The notes under the pieces were generated by a model that was not told the DNA's origin, did not search any database, and was given only the letters and a program-made list of their open reading frames with translations. DNA of 64,000 nt, taken from Mauremys mutica (lineage: Eukaryota > Chordata > Testudines > Geoemydidae). This document shows, one piece after another, positions 32,951 through 44,745 of the stretch. The stretch is taken from contig NC_059075.1 in NCBI RefSeq assembly GCF_020497125.1, positions 108,725,222-108,789,221 on the forward strand, read 5' to 3'. Every line of letters begins with the position of its first letter. Position 1 is the first letter of the stretch. The position numbers and the translations under genes are program-made.

Positions 32951-34144
32951 CTATCCCTGTATGGGGATTTGCTCTGTTGTAGTTATCCAAATGCTTGAGG
33001 TGGAAAGACAATTCCCTGCCGTCAGGCTTTTTTTGAGGGATCCATCCCTTATGCAACCTAGAGGCAAGTCATTTTATCTTGTTGGGAAAGTAAAATATCA
33101 TGTGTGGGTTTTTAATGGCCATTTGTTTTCATTACCCACCTTTCCCTTGAAGAGGTTAAGTCGATTTTTGTGCCTGAGCTGACAGATCTTGGTGACAGTG
33201 TTTCAAGGTTCCTCTAACGAGGATCCTCACCCGGGCTACGTTAACTACAGGGAATCTCCCCTCAGAAGGGGAGAGTAATTTAAGTGATGCTGAATCTCTT
33301 TTTAAAGGGCATCCCAAGTTGGCTGCTGACAAATCTCCAAGGGCCATCCTAGCAGTGATACTTGATGCTGCCTCCTCCCATCACCACCCCATAGTCCTAA
33401 CATGCCCCATGCTGGCTGGGTGTTTGGGTGTCGTTCTCAGAAGCCACAGCTGCCATTTAACCTAGGTTGTACGTGTTTAGCCTCAGTAGCAAAAAGGGGA
33501 ATTGCAGATAAGCAAAGGCTGTAGACTGATGTGTGACAAAGGGGGTGGAAGCAGCCTGTAGTTCTCTCTGTGAGTTCAAATCTGAGTCAGGGCATTCCTC
33601 TCTCTCCCTCCCCGGCCCAAGCAGATTGTGAGGCTGGTTGGAGTCACCCAGGCAGTGCCAGTGCAGTTAAGACAGGGCCAAGGCTCCTGCTGCTTGCTAG
33701 GTGCCTTTACTGCAGAGAAACCCAGTTAATATCTCCATTGGGCTTGAGACGCAGCTGTTGCCTGGCAGCTACATGGTTGCTGTGGAAACCAGAGGTGCTA
33801 ACTCGTTAATGAGTCCCATGCCTCTGATTGCTGCTGCAAAATACTAATAATTAGTAATAGTCCCATGATTTAGGGATCCCTCAGGTAGTGTGAGCTGGCA
33901 AAGGGGGTTTGCTAAGTGCCCAAGTACTAGGAGGCATGCGGGGGGGATTCTTGGCAACGGTGCCAGAATTTACATCTTAATAAGCACCTGGAGAGCTCTG
34001 AAGCTTAAACGCTCCTGCCAGTGTTTCAGACCATAAGCTGACAGTTACTTTCTCAGCAGTCCTTCCGGCAGATAATCTCCTGCCGTCCCTGATGGCTAAG
34101 CCAAGAATTACTGACAAGTTCTGTCAACACCTGCCCTGTGCGCA

Positions 34145-34340
34145 CCTTGAGAGGCTGCATAGCCCAGTGGCTGGGCACGGCGCTGGTCAGAGGGTGAAAA
34201 GACCTGAGTTCTGTCACTGGGTGATAGGCAGATCGCTTCAGCTCTCGGTACTTCAGTTTTCCCAACGGGGACATAATGATGCTTTCCTCTCATTGTAAAG
34301 CACTTTGAGGTCATAGATGAAAAGAGCTAGGTGGTATTTT
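34145..34340 (+). repeat. MIR/CORE-like SINE
   Basis: Head 'gcatagcccagtggctgggc', 'gacctgagttctgtcactgg', 'tacttcagttttcccaacgg', tail 'gtaaagcactttgaggtcat'. Confidence 0.7.
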
Positions 34341-35332
34341 CCTTGCCCCTTTGCTTCCCTGTGTCCAGATGTGCACTGACCGTCTTTGATGGGGAAAACT
34401 ATTTGCTCCATCACTTGTTTTCTGTCTGGTCCACCCAGTGCAGGGCTGTCCCCTATAGTATATTCTCCAGTACTACATCCAGCCTGGATGATCAACTGTT
34501 GCCTCTTCGGCCTGAGCTGACCGCTTTAAAGTCATGTCCAATGTTTAGGCTTGATCCTGCCCCTATCAAAGTCAGTGTGAGTTTTTCTTCTGATGGGAAT
34601 ACAGTTGGACCCATGGTAGTCAAGTCTCTGGCATTTCAATATGGTTGTCCGGCAAGGGAGATCTCTGGTAGAAGGTAGAAAGCAGCGTGTGGACGAGCCC
34701 TTTCCATAGATGGCCCTTCTGCTTGCTACTGGCTGGGAAGAGAAAAGAGAAAATAGAGGGAGAAACACGAGGTAGTTGTTGGCCTTGCGAGGGTATAGTT
34801 AACCTTCTTTCAGATCGTTTCCCTTTCCCTGAGCCTTGGCTGCTTCCATCTATATTTAGGACTTACGGGAACAACAGAGGGGAGCAGAAAACACCAGGGA
34901 AGGGAGCAGGAGTGGATGGGGAGAGCAGGAACAAAAGGGCCAGAAACAGGCTGGGGCACAAACAGTGTCGAACCCACTACTTCTTGCAGCGCAGTTGACT
35001 TGCCAAGGGTAGCAAGAGGGGCAGTTCTTGAGTTAGACCAGTGTACTAAAGGGAAGAGCCATCATGGAGGCACAAGTGCTAGCGCAAAGCAATTCGGTGA
35101 CCTGAAACTGGCTACCTGGGGCCTGGTTAATGGTTGCTACACCAGCACATCTGCAGAGCTCCCCTCGTTAACATCTCCCCAGTGTGAGACCCTCTGCAGG
35201 AGCCAGCTCAGCACCCTTCCTATGCACATGTCCCCAGTAGGAGGCCTAGTGCAGGGAGCATTCTGAGGCAGCCAGCGGGAGTGAAGTATTGAGGGCAGGA
35301 GCGGCCAGGACATTGCTATACTGAGTGTTGTT

Positions 35333-35375
35333 TTGTGTGTGTGTGTGTGTGTGTGTGTGCTGCTGCTGCTGCTGC
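35333..35375. repeat. Compound microsatellite (GT)n(GCT)n
   Basis: About 13 GT units run directly into about five GCT units. Uninterrupted, so likely polymorphic. Confidence 0.95.
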
Positions 35376-37109
35376 AATGGCCCATTGGTGCCTAATTACA
35401 GCCAGGGTGCAAGATAGGGTGGACCTGAGAGGCTGAGCTCTGTCTCTGCAACAGCACAGGTATGAATTCAGGCTCTATTCTTCTCCAGAGCTTCCTATGT
35501 GCTTGCCCAGCCTGCCAAAACAGGTGTGCATCTAGGGCGCATGAACCTTTGCATGGCTTCTCTAAGTGTGTAGGACTGTGTGTGTGGAACAGGTGCTGTG
35601 CTATATTATACGCAGGGGTGTGTGAGATGTTGATTACTCCAATTGTGGGGAAATACTCTGATTTGGATGTTGGTGCAGGGGCCAATACTGTCTGAATGCA
35701 GCTGCCCATGCGTTGCCCCTCCTCGGGGACATGCCTGAGGGCCCTTTATGGGGAGGAAGAAGGATGAGGACAGAAGGCTGCCTGTTGGCCTTAGATCCTC
35801 ACCCAACGCCATGTTCTGAAGGCCAGGTACCACCTTCTCTGGCATTCTTTAAGGTTTCCCACAGCTCTCATCTTGAGGCTTCCTGGCTAGGTGTCTCCCC
35901 CAAGAACCCACCTAATTTGTGAAAGGGGTTCTCGGGGGGGCGGGGTCCTGCACCAGCAGCAGGAAAAAGAAGCAGTCTGAGTCCTAAGGTAATGAGGGGA
36001 TATGAGGGCAGATGGAGGAGTTGGAGACCTGAATGGGCAGCCGAAAACCCTGGGCCTGATTCTCCATTTTTTCCCACCAGATATAGCCACTTGTGCACCT
36101 GAGCAAATGAGCACTCAGGGCAGCACAGTTCAGGCCCAGGGAGCTGAGTGTTTCCAAGTTATTGCATAGAAATGTTTGGCTCCCGCTTTGGGCTTGCATT
36201 GCAGGGCACGCTCTACTGTGTGTGGTTAAACCCCTGGTGCTGACCCCTGCGCAATTCCGTTGATGTGTATTTCAATGGAGTTGCATGCCAGGAACCTGTC
36301 TGCCCCACTGTCTTGAGATGGAGGGTGCGTGGGGAGCGTAAGGCACACATGAAGCTGTCTTTCTGTCCCTGAGCAGCAGCATGGCGCCGCCTGCTTTGCT
36401 GTCCCCATTCAGCTAAGCCTGTGGCCCATCTCCTCATTACAGGCACTTCAGGGAGAGGTGGGATTAAAGGATTATGGTAATGTTCTTCAGGAATGCTCAA
36501 GATGATTAAGGCAGCTTTAATAGAGTGATAAGAGAGGGACACAGCTTTGTTTCTGAAACCCCAATTTAGGTTTCAGGTTAACCTTTTCCCCTCCTTTGGA
36601 CTTGTGGTCTCCTGTCATGGTGATGAGGTAATGGGAGACCTCTCTGGACCTTGCTCAGCAGCATCCACCAGCCATTCCTGCTGCTTCACTTTGACCCAGT
36701 TGGCAAGAAGGAAGAAGACACTTCCCTTATTTCTCCTCTCCTGGTATCTCCCCAGTTAACTTCATGTTAAAGTCGTTTGTACTTTTAAGAGAGACTGTAA
36801 AACACAGCACTGCAGGGTGTCCGGCTCAGTGTCTTTCAGTGACTGTAGAACAAATATCCTTGGTTTACAAGTAAAAATGTTTCTCTTCTTGCTGCCAGCC
36901 CGCCAAGCCAAGCCCAGCCTGTGATGTGAGAGTCAAGCTAGGCTCTCTTGGCCTTGCCTCCACTAGCTTTCCCTGCATGCCTCCCTCACAATTTCCTGCG
37001 GTTGCTGTCCCCGCTGGATGGTGTAGCCCCACTGGCTTTGGCGAGGTTGAGAGCAATAACATAGAGCAGATAGCAGCCATTGGTATTTTTACCACCGTGT
37101 CACCGAGAC

Positions 37110-37290
37110 ACGCTCTCACTGTGACTGCACAGCGTAGTGGTAAAAGCACTGACCACCCCTTCTGCTACTTCCTGGTGGACAGGACAGGACAGGGCAGGGC
37201 AGGAACTCTGTTTTGTGTGGACAGTGCCTAGCATGATGGGGCCTTGATTGCTGATCAGGGTTCCTAGGTGTTTCTGTAATGTTAATAACT
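37110..37290 (+). repeat. SINE copy with a small GGACA/GGGCA repeat
   Basis: Head 'agcgtagtggtaaaagcact' and tail 'acagtgcctagcatgatggg'. The middle has been replaced by a run of 'ggaca'/'gggca' pentamers (about 37178-37202). Confidence 0.65.
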
Positions 37291-37799
37291 AGTGCCAGGA
37301 GCTTATGTCTGTGCTAGCGCTACTGCTGCTGTTACTATCCGTACAGCTGAACCAGGTGGTAGCAATGGTGGGAAGCTTGCGGGGATGTGGGGGAGACTAG
37401 TGAAGGGATGCAGCATTTTCTGGTTCCTGCATCACCAGCAATAAAGATTCTGCAAATGGAACTTAGTGTGATGTTCCAGCAGGATCAGACTTTAGCTCAC
37501 TCTCCCATAGCAATACCGGCACTGCAGGGCTATCTGCAATAAAATAAAATAAAGCTGTCAAAATTTGCTTTAGTCCAATTAAGTCAGCAGATGTGATTCT
37601 GAATTCATACAGGAAGCAGATCTACTTCTGCATAGTCTCCCTCCAGAGCAGAACCTCACTTGAAAGAGGATGCTGCCCTGATACTTGCCTGAGTGAATAG
37701 CTTCCTGGTGTTCGTGTCTGTGGGGAGACTGGGAATACGTGATCAGGGATCGTGCCCGCGTCTCTGTTTGGCACCTTGTCGGCACAAACAGGCATAATT

Positions 37800-38045
37800 T
37801 AATTTTTTGTATTTCTTAGCACCCAGAGACTACAGCTGAGATTGTGACCTCGTTGTGCTGGGCACCCTACAAACACGTACTGAGAGAGTCCCTGCCCCAA
37901 AGAGCTTACAGTCAAAGACAAAGGGTGGGGGGACAGGAGGAGGCACGGAGAGGTGAGATGACTTGCCCCAGGTCACACAGCAGGTCAGACGTGGAGCCCT
38001 CCTGAGTCCCATGACCCAGTGTAGTGCTACCTTATCCAACAGACC
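37800..38045 (-). repeat. CORE-like SINE, reverse
   Basis: Reads 'gacctcgttgtgctgggcac', 'gagagtccctgccccaaaga', then 'gatgacttgccccaggtcac' and 'cagcaggtcagacgtggag', a nearly full reversed copy. Confidence 0.8.
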
Positions 38046-38983
38046 CTTCTGCCTCCCATGATGCTGAGTGGGTGGGAGTGCACTAGAATAAACAACTCTC
38101 TAGGTGTCAAGGGATGGTGGATTGTCTGGACTGAGCTGCTGGGCTGTCCTTGCATCCTTCGTTTTGGAAGAGCTAGAGGGAAGAGCACACCACCTGTGTA
38201 CACCAGAGTCCTCTCTGGGGCAGTGGGAGTTATCGGTTGGGCCTGACTGCCTTTCCCTGCGTCATGTTCCCCGCCGTCTCTAGCTTTGTCCATCTAAACG
38301 CTTGCTCGCCTCTCAAAACTGACCACACACAACCTCTTCCAAACTGGCTTTTCTTGGAGCAATTAGGAGATAAAGGGGGCTGTTATCTTCCCCAAGCCCC
38401 TCTGATTGTGTTTGAAAACCCCAAAGCCACCCCTTCTTCGCAGTCTGGAGAGTGAGAGGAATGGATCCTATTTTCTCCTTGGATAATAAGCTCTCTTTCT
38501 CCCTCTTTCCCGTCTCTGGTGGACACCCTTCCATCCCACTCCAGTGTTTCATACCTATCCCTCCGTCTGAACCTTATCTCCACCTCTTTGTCTGTCTCTC
38601 TCTTCCAATTCCTGTTTTTCCTGGCTGGCGTTTGAGGAATCAGGAGGGGAATTGGCAGCTTGTATTCCCTGATGGAGAAGGGAGAGGGGACAGGAGCGGA
38701 AAGAGGGAGAGAAACCTTGCAAAAGCTGGCTAATTTGCATCCTTTCTGATTGCCCATGCTCTATAGCCCAAGTGCAGCGGGGGGTCTCCAGCGAGGCTGT
38801 TACTGCATAATGAGGTGTGTCATATCACAGCAGGAGCCAGCCTTCCCTCCTCCCCCTCCCCCAGGCCTCTTAATTAGAACTGTTTCAATTTTTGAAACCC
38901 GCCCTAGAAGAAAAAAAATACGAGTGTGTGAATAGCCGTGGTGGGGAGGGATTGTGAGCTGGCCACGGGAAGGGGTAGCTGAG

Positions 38984-39016
38984 CTCTGATTGGAATCCTT
39001 GTGCTGAGATATAAAG
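38984..39016 (+). promoter_or_regulatory. CCAAT-TATA arrangement, possible promoter
   Basis: An inverted CCAAT box (TGATTGGA, about 38987-38994) is followed at 39009-39016 by ATATAAAG. The spacing is shorter than in most promoters and nothing downstream is recognised as a gene, so this may be chance. Confidence 0.2.
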
Positions 39017-39489
39017 CGATACCAGCGCACAGTGGTACAGGGGACAATTGCACAAAGCTGTGAGAAGCTTTCTGTGCTGTAAGGGGGCCATAATCATCAT
39101 TTCCTGGTGGGTTTTAAACTAAATTTAATATGGCGATGGGTGGGTTGGGTGTGTTTGTGAGTGTGTGGTTTTTTGGTGTATCGTTTCTGTTGTGTCCCGA
39201 GACTGGGAGCATGAATCTTGGCACTGGAAGTTTGAGGGTATAGATCCTAGTGATCCTAGTGCTTTGGGGTGTGGATCTTTCTGTGCCCAGAAGAGGGGGT
39301 TTATTATTGTAGGGTTGCTCATCAGCGGGGTTAACAGAAGCCTTCAGATGCTGGGGGGAAAAAACCCATATTCTGAGGATTTATGTCTTTCTGGATGTTC
39401 GCTGTGTTCTCTAGAATCACTTACCTTTTAAAGAGCGGGATTTCTCTCTCACTCCCCCTGGTTGAGGAAGGGCCTTCACCATATAAATA

Positions 39490-39660
39490 GATATGGTATT
39501 GAGCCTTTATCCTGTCTACTGAGATGGAAAGCTCCTTGGGGCAGAGATGCTCTCTCACCATATGTTTTTAGTACAGTGCCTCGCATGATGGGGCCCTGTT
39601 CTCGCTTGGGACCACTGGATGCTGCAGCTAACATGATACAAATAAACAATGAAGACTGAA
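39490..39660 (+). repeat. SINE 3' half
   Basis: Contains 'ggaaagctccttggggcaga' and 'tacagtgcctcgcatgatgg', then ends 'gatacaaataaacaatg'. Confidence 0.7.
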
Positions 39661-40424
39661 ATAGCAGCAGCAGTGGAAGAGTGATTTTTTTTTTCCCCTC
39701 CTTTTGGCTTTGAGTGGGAGTTGACATCAAAGCTGGTTATTACTGTTAAAATGACGGCAGAGTTAACCATTTCACATGCTTCTCTTTGTGTGTCTGGACT
39801 CATGTACCAGTTGTCATTTGAAAGGCTCTTCTATAGGAGTAATGGTATGTGTGGGAAAATGTGAATAGTCTGATGTTCTGTGGATTTCCAACTTGGGGGT
39901 GGGGGGAACAACAATGTAGGGCCATAACAACCCTAGCTATGCCCTTTCTGAATTGCTACATGGTGGGGCCGGGGGGAGGAGAAGAGGGATCAGAATATGG
40001 AAACGGCTGAGAACAACCAGCATCCTTTGTGTGATTGAGATGCCTGCTACTGTCTTTGCGACAAATCCTGGCTCCAAGAAAGTCAGTGGGCCTGACATTG
40101 CCCTGAACTGGCCCCTCTAGAAGTGGTGTTCACTTTTCCCAGCTCAGACACATTGGGCTGCCCTGGTACGGCCTGTGGGTTTTCTATACAATGTGGTCTG
40201 CACTGTAATAACCTGGTTACTATTTCTGAATGGCTCTCCTTGTGTTCTACAGTGATGCAGGGCATTAAAACTGAAGAGGCCTGAACCTTTCCCCTGTGCC
40301 TGCCAGGCAGACATCCTGCAGATGTGAGCAGAATGCTCCCAGATGCTGAGTTTTGGGCTTTGTAGAGCACTTAGCAGTTCTACGGAAGCTTCCATGGGGG
40401 ATCTCTGAGCACGTCACTAACGCT

Positions 40425-40585
40425 AATGAGCCCCTCTCCAAGACACCCCTGGGGGAAAGTGAAGTAGTATTCCCATTTCACAAATGGGGAAATTGAAACA
40501 CAGAGCAGCTAAGTGACCTGCCCAAGGTTACACAGCACATCAGAGCCGGGAATAACGTTCAGAGTCCAATATTTTCAGAAGCTGC
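40425..40585 (-). repeat. MIR/CORE-like SINE, reverse
   Basis: 'ttcccatttcacaaatgggg', 'aaattgaaacacagagcagc', then 'gacctgcccaaggttacaca'. Confidence 0.8.
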
Positions 40586-41868
40586 TAGTGATTTGTGGGT
40601 GCACAAAGTTTAGACACCTGAAAGGGCCCCATTTTTCAGCAGGTGTTGAGCACCCACTCTGAAAAGAAGGCCCCTTTTCAGGCACCCAGAATAGCTAATC
40701 AGTCTGGCACAAGTGCTGGGTTCAAACCCCCTTGATCTCCCGAGTTAACTTTGTGTTAAAGTTTGCTGGGCTGCTGCTTCCTCCAACCCTGGGGCCCAGG
40801 GCTTAGGTAATGCAAAAGCTGGTCATGCTGTGTCCTGGCCTTTGGCTTATGCTGGCTGGTCACTGCAGGGGTGCTCCTGATGAGAGCTAGGCTGCTGGGC
40901 TGAATAACTTCATTTCCTTGGACGAAGGGAGAGCACTTGCTATGAACCCAGCACCCCCTTGCAGCCAGCTACAGGGTGGGGACGAGGGGGTCATGAGCTG
41001 GGCTTTACCGGTCCATGTCCCTCTAACTTCTTTGTTAATCTCACGGTGGTTGGGGCCCCACGGCTCCTGCCCTTCACACTGGCCCTGCCTCTGACAATGT
41101 GCTTCAGTGAGCTGGTCCGGGCAGGGTCAGGTGGGAGCGGGACCACCTCCGGGCTAGCGGTGATCAGGAGAGCGGAAAGATTCTGGTTACAGTGTTTAAT
41201 GAAACTGCCCCCAATATGCTGAATCCCGCTCCTTTGAGCTGCCTCCTTCCATACCCTGGACTGGGTTTCTGGGGTGGAGGGGGGAGAGGGATTGAGGCGG
41301 AAGTTCTGTGTGTTTGTGAGGGGAGAAGCTGTTGTATGGCGGTAGGGCAGGCTGTGAGAGGGAACGGGCCCTGTGGAGGGATACACTCAGGTAGCGAGGG
41401 GGTGCAGCAGGTATTGCAGAGACCTAGAAGACCAGCACTCTCGGCTCCGTTCTGCAGTCTCCATTTTCACCTTTCTGCCCAGCTGGCTGATCTGACAAGT
41501 GAATGTACCTTGACATTCCATGTAGAAAGTGCCACCGTCCATGCCAGCTTCTCTCCGTGGCTACCCTGGTGTAAATCAAGAGTAACCCCATTGGACTCGG
41601 CCGTTGGCTCATGTGGCTGAGATAGGATTTGGCTCTTGGAAACTTGTTTCCAGGTGAATTCCCAGGGCTGCCCATGCTGTCATAACACCTGACTCTGGGT
41701 TTCCCCTCTCCTCAACAGGTTCAGCACGATGACTTGGCATCCTGGGCTTTAGCGGCGTGGCAAGATCAGGACAGGTGCTGCCCTGCTCGCGCTGTATCCC
41801 ACTCCCTCTCTCCTCTGGGAGATCTGTGCTGGCTTCCCTGCCCCTGGCCTTCCCTCCCTTCCTCCCAG

Positions 41869-41893
41869 TCACCGCGGAGGGGACGGGTCCGTT
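41869..41893 (+). other. DUSP8: 5' UTR part of the first coding exon
   Basis: A long pyrimidine tract ending in 'ttccctcccttcctcccag' gives a strong acceptor at 41867-41868, leaving 25 nt of leader before the ATG. A second acceptor ('cccctctcctcaacag', AG at 41717-41718) would extend the leader by 150 nt and bring in an 8-codon upstream frame (41729-41752, including stop). Confidence 0.6.
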
Positions 41894-42124
41894 ATGGCTG
41901 GGGACAGACTCCCACGCAAAGTGATGGATGCTAAGAAGCTGGCCAGCCTCCTGAGGAACGGGGCCGAGGGCACCTTGGTCATTGACAGCCGCTCCTTCGT
42001 GGAGTATAACTCCTGGCACGTCCTCAGCTCCGTCAACATCTGCTGCTCCAAGCTGGTCAAGAGGCGGCTTCAGCAGGACAAAGTCTGCATCACGGAGCTC
42101 ATCCAGCCAGCCTCCAAGATGAAG
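41894..42124 (+). CDS. DUSP8: DUSP8 first coding exon (N-terminal MAPK-docking domain)
   Basis: Encodes residues 1-77 of dual-specificity phosphatase 8, which removes phosphate from threonine and tyrosine of stress-activated MAP kinases (JNK, p38). The opening MAGDRLPRKVMDAKKLASLL, then LVIDSRSFVEYNSWHVLSSV and NICCSKLVKRRLQQ, match DUSP8 as I know it and not its paralogue DUSP16, whose N-terminus differs. This is the start of the rhodanese-like (CH2) domain. The basic KLVKRRLQQ at residues 53-61 is the kinase-interaction motif. The start has a G at -3 and +4, a strong Kozak context. The exon ends after a complete Lys codon (phase 0) with donor GTACTC. The next exon is 20 kb away at 62260. 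The catalytic domain is outside the window. The 218-codon minus-strand frame across this exon is a shadow. Confidence 0.95.
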
Positions 42125-44018
42125 GTACTCAATCCGGCCCTTGCCTGCCTTTCCACTAGGGCCCCCCACCTCGCAGATAGGGATCTGGCCTGAGAGGGCA
42201 CATGACCATCGTATGGAGCAACAGGATGGAAGTGCCTGCTGCTGGCTCGCTCTTCTGCTGCTCATTCCAGTCCCTTTGAGGGGAACCCAGCCACTGCCAT
42301 CTCAGAGAGGCAGAGCAGTCGTCCCTCCCCCCAACTCTCTGTGTCCACGGCCCACAGAGGTGTTGCCTATTAATGTGGCAAGGAGGGGGGTTGAGCCGTT
42401 AAAGGAGGCTGCCCTTTTGTGTTGTTCTACTGTCCCTTACCTGAGGCTGCCACCGGAGAGACTAATGGGTGTGTCAGCCTTGGGCAAGGGGCATTGCATT
42501 GGCAAACCAGCCCCACAGCCCTCTAGTAGCTAGTACTTAATCTCCACAAAAAACTCCTCCCTCCTCTCTTCCATCGCTAGCCCTCTTCAGGGACCCATAT
42601 TCCTCCTCCCTTGGGACGCCAGCGCTCCTTTCCAGTGGCATTGCTTTTTCTTCGCTTATCCGCCTTGTTGGGCTGAGCCCCAGAGTTTGGATCAGGCTCT
42701 GATCGCCCCCAGCTGTGTGGGTTCAAGTCCAACTAGATTTAAAATGGCACTGGTGCCCTGATGGCTGCTTCAGTGCTGGCAGGAGCAAGTCCTACCCCCA
42801 CCAGGGTGGACTTTGCCAATAGGCTCGGAAGCACTGCTGTACAGGATCTCTGTTCATCTCCTCACTCCCCTGCAGCCGGTCAGCTGGCTGCTGTACTTAC
42901 CCTTTTGTAAGCTCTCTTTGTTACACGACTCTACTTTCTCGCGCACTGAATGGTGCAAGCATTATTCGTTTCTCTTACCTCCTTGCCTGATGGAACCGCC
43001 CCTGCAAAAACAGCTGTGCAAAACCCACCTGCTAGCGGCCATCCCTCTGGGAGTCCAGGGGCTAAGGGGAGGGGGGGGCGGGGATAATCCTTTCAAGTGG
43101 GATTCATGTCAATGAGAGCTAATTGCGTGCAGGGTGAATGGCGGGGCTGGGCTGCTGATGGGGCGCCATACCAGTCTTCTGCTCCTTTTGTGTGCCCTGC
43201 CATCGGGCTAAGGGGCAGGAGGGAGCCTCACCTCTGCCCACAGAAAGGTCGTCCCTACCATGCTGGCCCTGTTGGTGGGGTTTGGTGCTGACCTTCCCCC
43301 TTCCACCCTCAGAGGCATTCTGGGGCTTGGGGAAAATCCAAACCGATTGGGCCCCATTTGTTGCCTATTTACCCCGGTACTAATACGCCCATTTCTAAAG
43401 GGGGGTGCCCAGGGCTTGAGATCCGCGGGGTCTCCCGGCTGCTGCTAGCTGTGTCGGTGCTTCACGGGATCGGCCCCGGCTCCTTGCTCTGCCAGGCGTG
43501 GGGCTTATTGGCCTGGAACCTCCAAGGCAGGCAGGCAGCGTTCACGCTGACGCAGCTCCTTGGGAGGGTAATGTGCCAGAAGCCTCCCTAGAGTGCATCC
43601 TCCTGCAGGGTGGCCCTGGCATTGGCTTAAACCAACATGCAGCTGGAAACCTGCCCACACTGAGGGCACGTGATACCGTAGCAGCAGCAACTGTTCAGCC
43701 ACCCGGTGCATCCCCTGTTCTCTCGCCCTCTGTCTGCAGGACTGCTCCCTCCCCATGCTTTGCATTAACCCAGGTGGATGCTGGGCCGTTTAACAATAAG
43801 CTCTCTCCCGAGGCCTCTCCATTTGTGGCTTGCTCTCTGCAGTTGCTCCTGCTTTTACTGTTCATTCTTCTCCTTTCTCTCTCTTCTCTCCCCCCCCCCC
43901 CACCATTTTATGGCAAAGTGAGGGTAATTCAGGCGATTAATCAAATGCTAGGCCCAGCTGGAGCCATCTGTGGCGTCCTCACACCCCCTCCCCATGCACG
44001 CGCGCACACGGGCTTCCT

Positions 44019-44039
44019 GATTGGCTGCCGGTGACATCA
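44019..44039 (+). promoter_or_regulatory. Intronic CCAAT-CRE module
   Basis: GATTGGCT (44019-44026) is followed by TGACATCA (44032-44039), a CRE variant. The spacing between the two starts is 13 bp, the same as at 21381/21394, and the flanking words CTGATTGGCTG and GGTGA are shared. A CpG-containing 'gcacgcgcgcacacggg' precedes it. It could be an alternative promoter giving an N-terminally shortened DUSP8, or an enhancer. Inference only. Confidence 0.35.
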
Positions 44040-44221
44040 CCCTGCCTGGATCAAGGAGGTTTGCACGGTGGGGTGGGGGAGCCTTGCCTCCAATCTGCTT
44101 TACTGATGCTTCAGGCCGGGGGATTGGAGGGGATTGCAGAGAATTCCTCCTGCACGGATTTAGCTGTTCTTAAATCCGCTGGTGAATAAGGCCGAATAAG
44201 CAGTTTTTACAAACTGGCAAA

Positions 44222-44252
44222 GAAAAAGAGAGAGAGAGAAAGGAGAGAGAGG
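44222..44252. repeat. GA-rich simple repeat
   Basis: A (GA)n run with AAAGG interruptions, about 30 bp. Confidence 0.85.
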
Positions 44253-44589
44253 TGTATCCACTCTCCCCTGGGCTGGGGTTACCTCTGCAGTGGGCATGGT
44301 CACGTGCAGCAGCAGCAACGGAGCACTGATGCCCTGCACGTGTGCACGGGGGTGGTGACCAGTGTTGGGCAGGGAAGAGCCTCACCTTCTGTCTGCAAAC
44401 CTGCAGTGCTTCAGGAGCGCAGGATCTCTGCAGCCAGGCCAAGGAAATCACCACAGCAGTAGCCAAAGGGAGCTGGGCCAGCACCCCCCATTGCTCCTCT
44501 CTTCCCACCCCCACCCGCCAATGGACACTTGAAAGTCACCGGTGGCACCCAAACTTCAGACTGGTGCAGGCATGCATGGCCCTTTATTG

Positions 44590-44745
44590 CTGTCCAGCTC
44601 ACCCCAATAATCCATCTAGCCCAGTATCCCGGCTCTAACAGTGGCTCCTTCAAAGGAACGTGCAGGAGACCCCCAGTGGATAATTACATAGCGATGGGGG
44701 CTTTGACAAGAGACAGAATTGTAATCTCCTGGGAATGACACTCTG
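44590..44745 (-). repeat. CR1 tail fragment, reverse
   Basis: 'aatccatctagcccagtatc', 'ggctctaacagtggctcctt' and 'cccccagtggataattacat' are reversed CR1 3' UTR words. Confidence 0.65.

Larger units (their letters stand above)
21778..41868 (+). other. DUSP8: Putative intron 1 of DUSP8 (20.1 kb)
   Basis: Bounded by the candidate donor GTAAGT at 21778 and the acceptor ending at 41868. Listed repeats account for a minority of it; blocks such as 25000-26030, 29020-30860, 31140-32730, 33000-34140, 34350-37100 and 40600-41700 show nothing I can identify beyond scattered low complexity. The 5' limit depends on the unproven first exon. Confidence 0.35.

Noticed and set aside
41894..42124. DUSP16 as the identity of the phosphatase
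   Set aside because: KLxKRRLQQDKV and ITELIQ are shared by both, but the N-terminus MAGDRLPRKVMDAKKL and HVLSSVNICCSK fit DUSP8, not DUSP16.
41609..42265. 218-codon minus-strand frame over the DUSP8 exon
   Set aside because: Antisense shadow of the coding exon and its flanks; no family motif on that strand.
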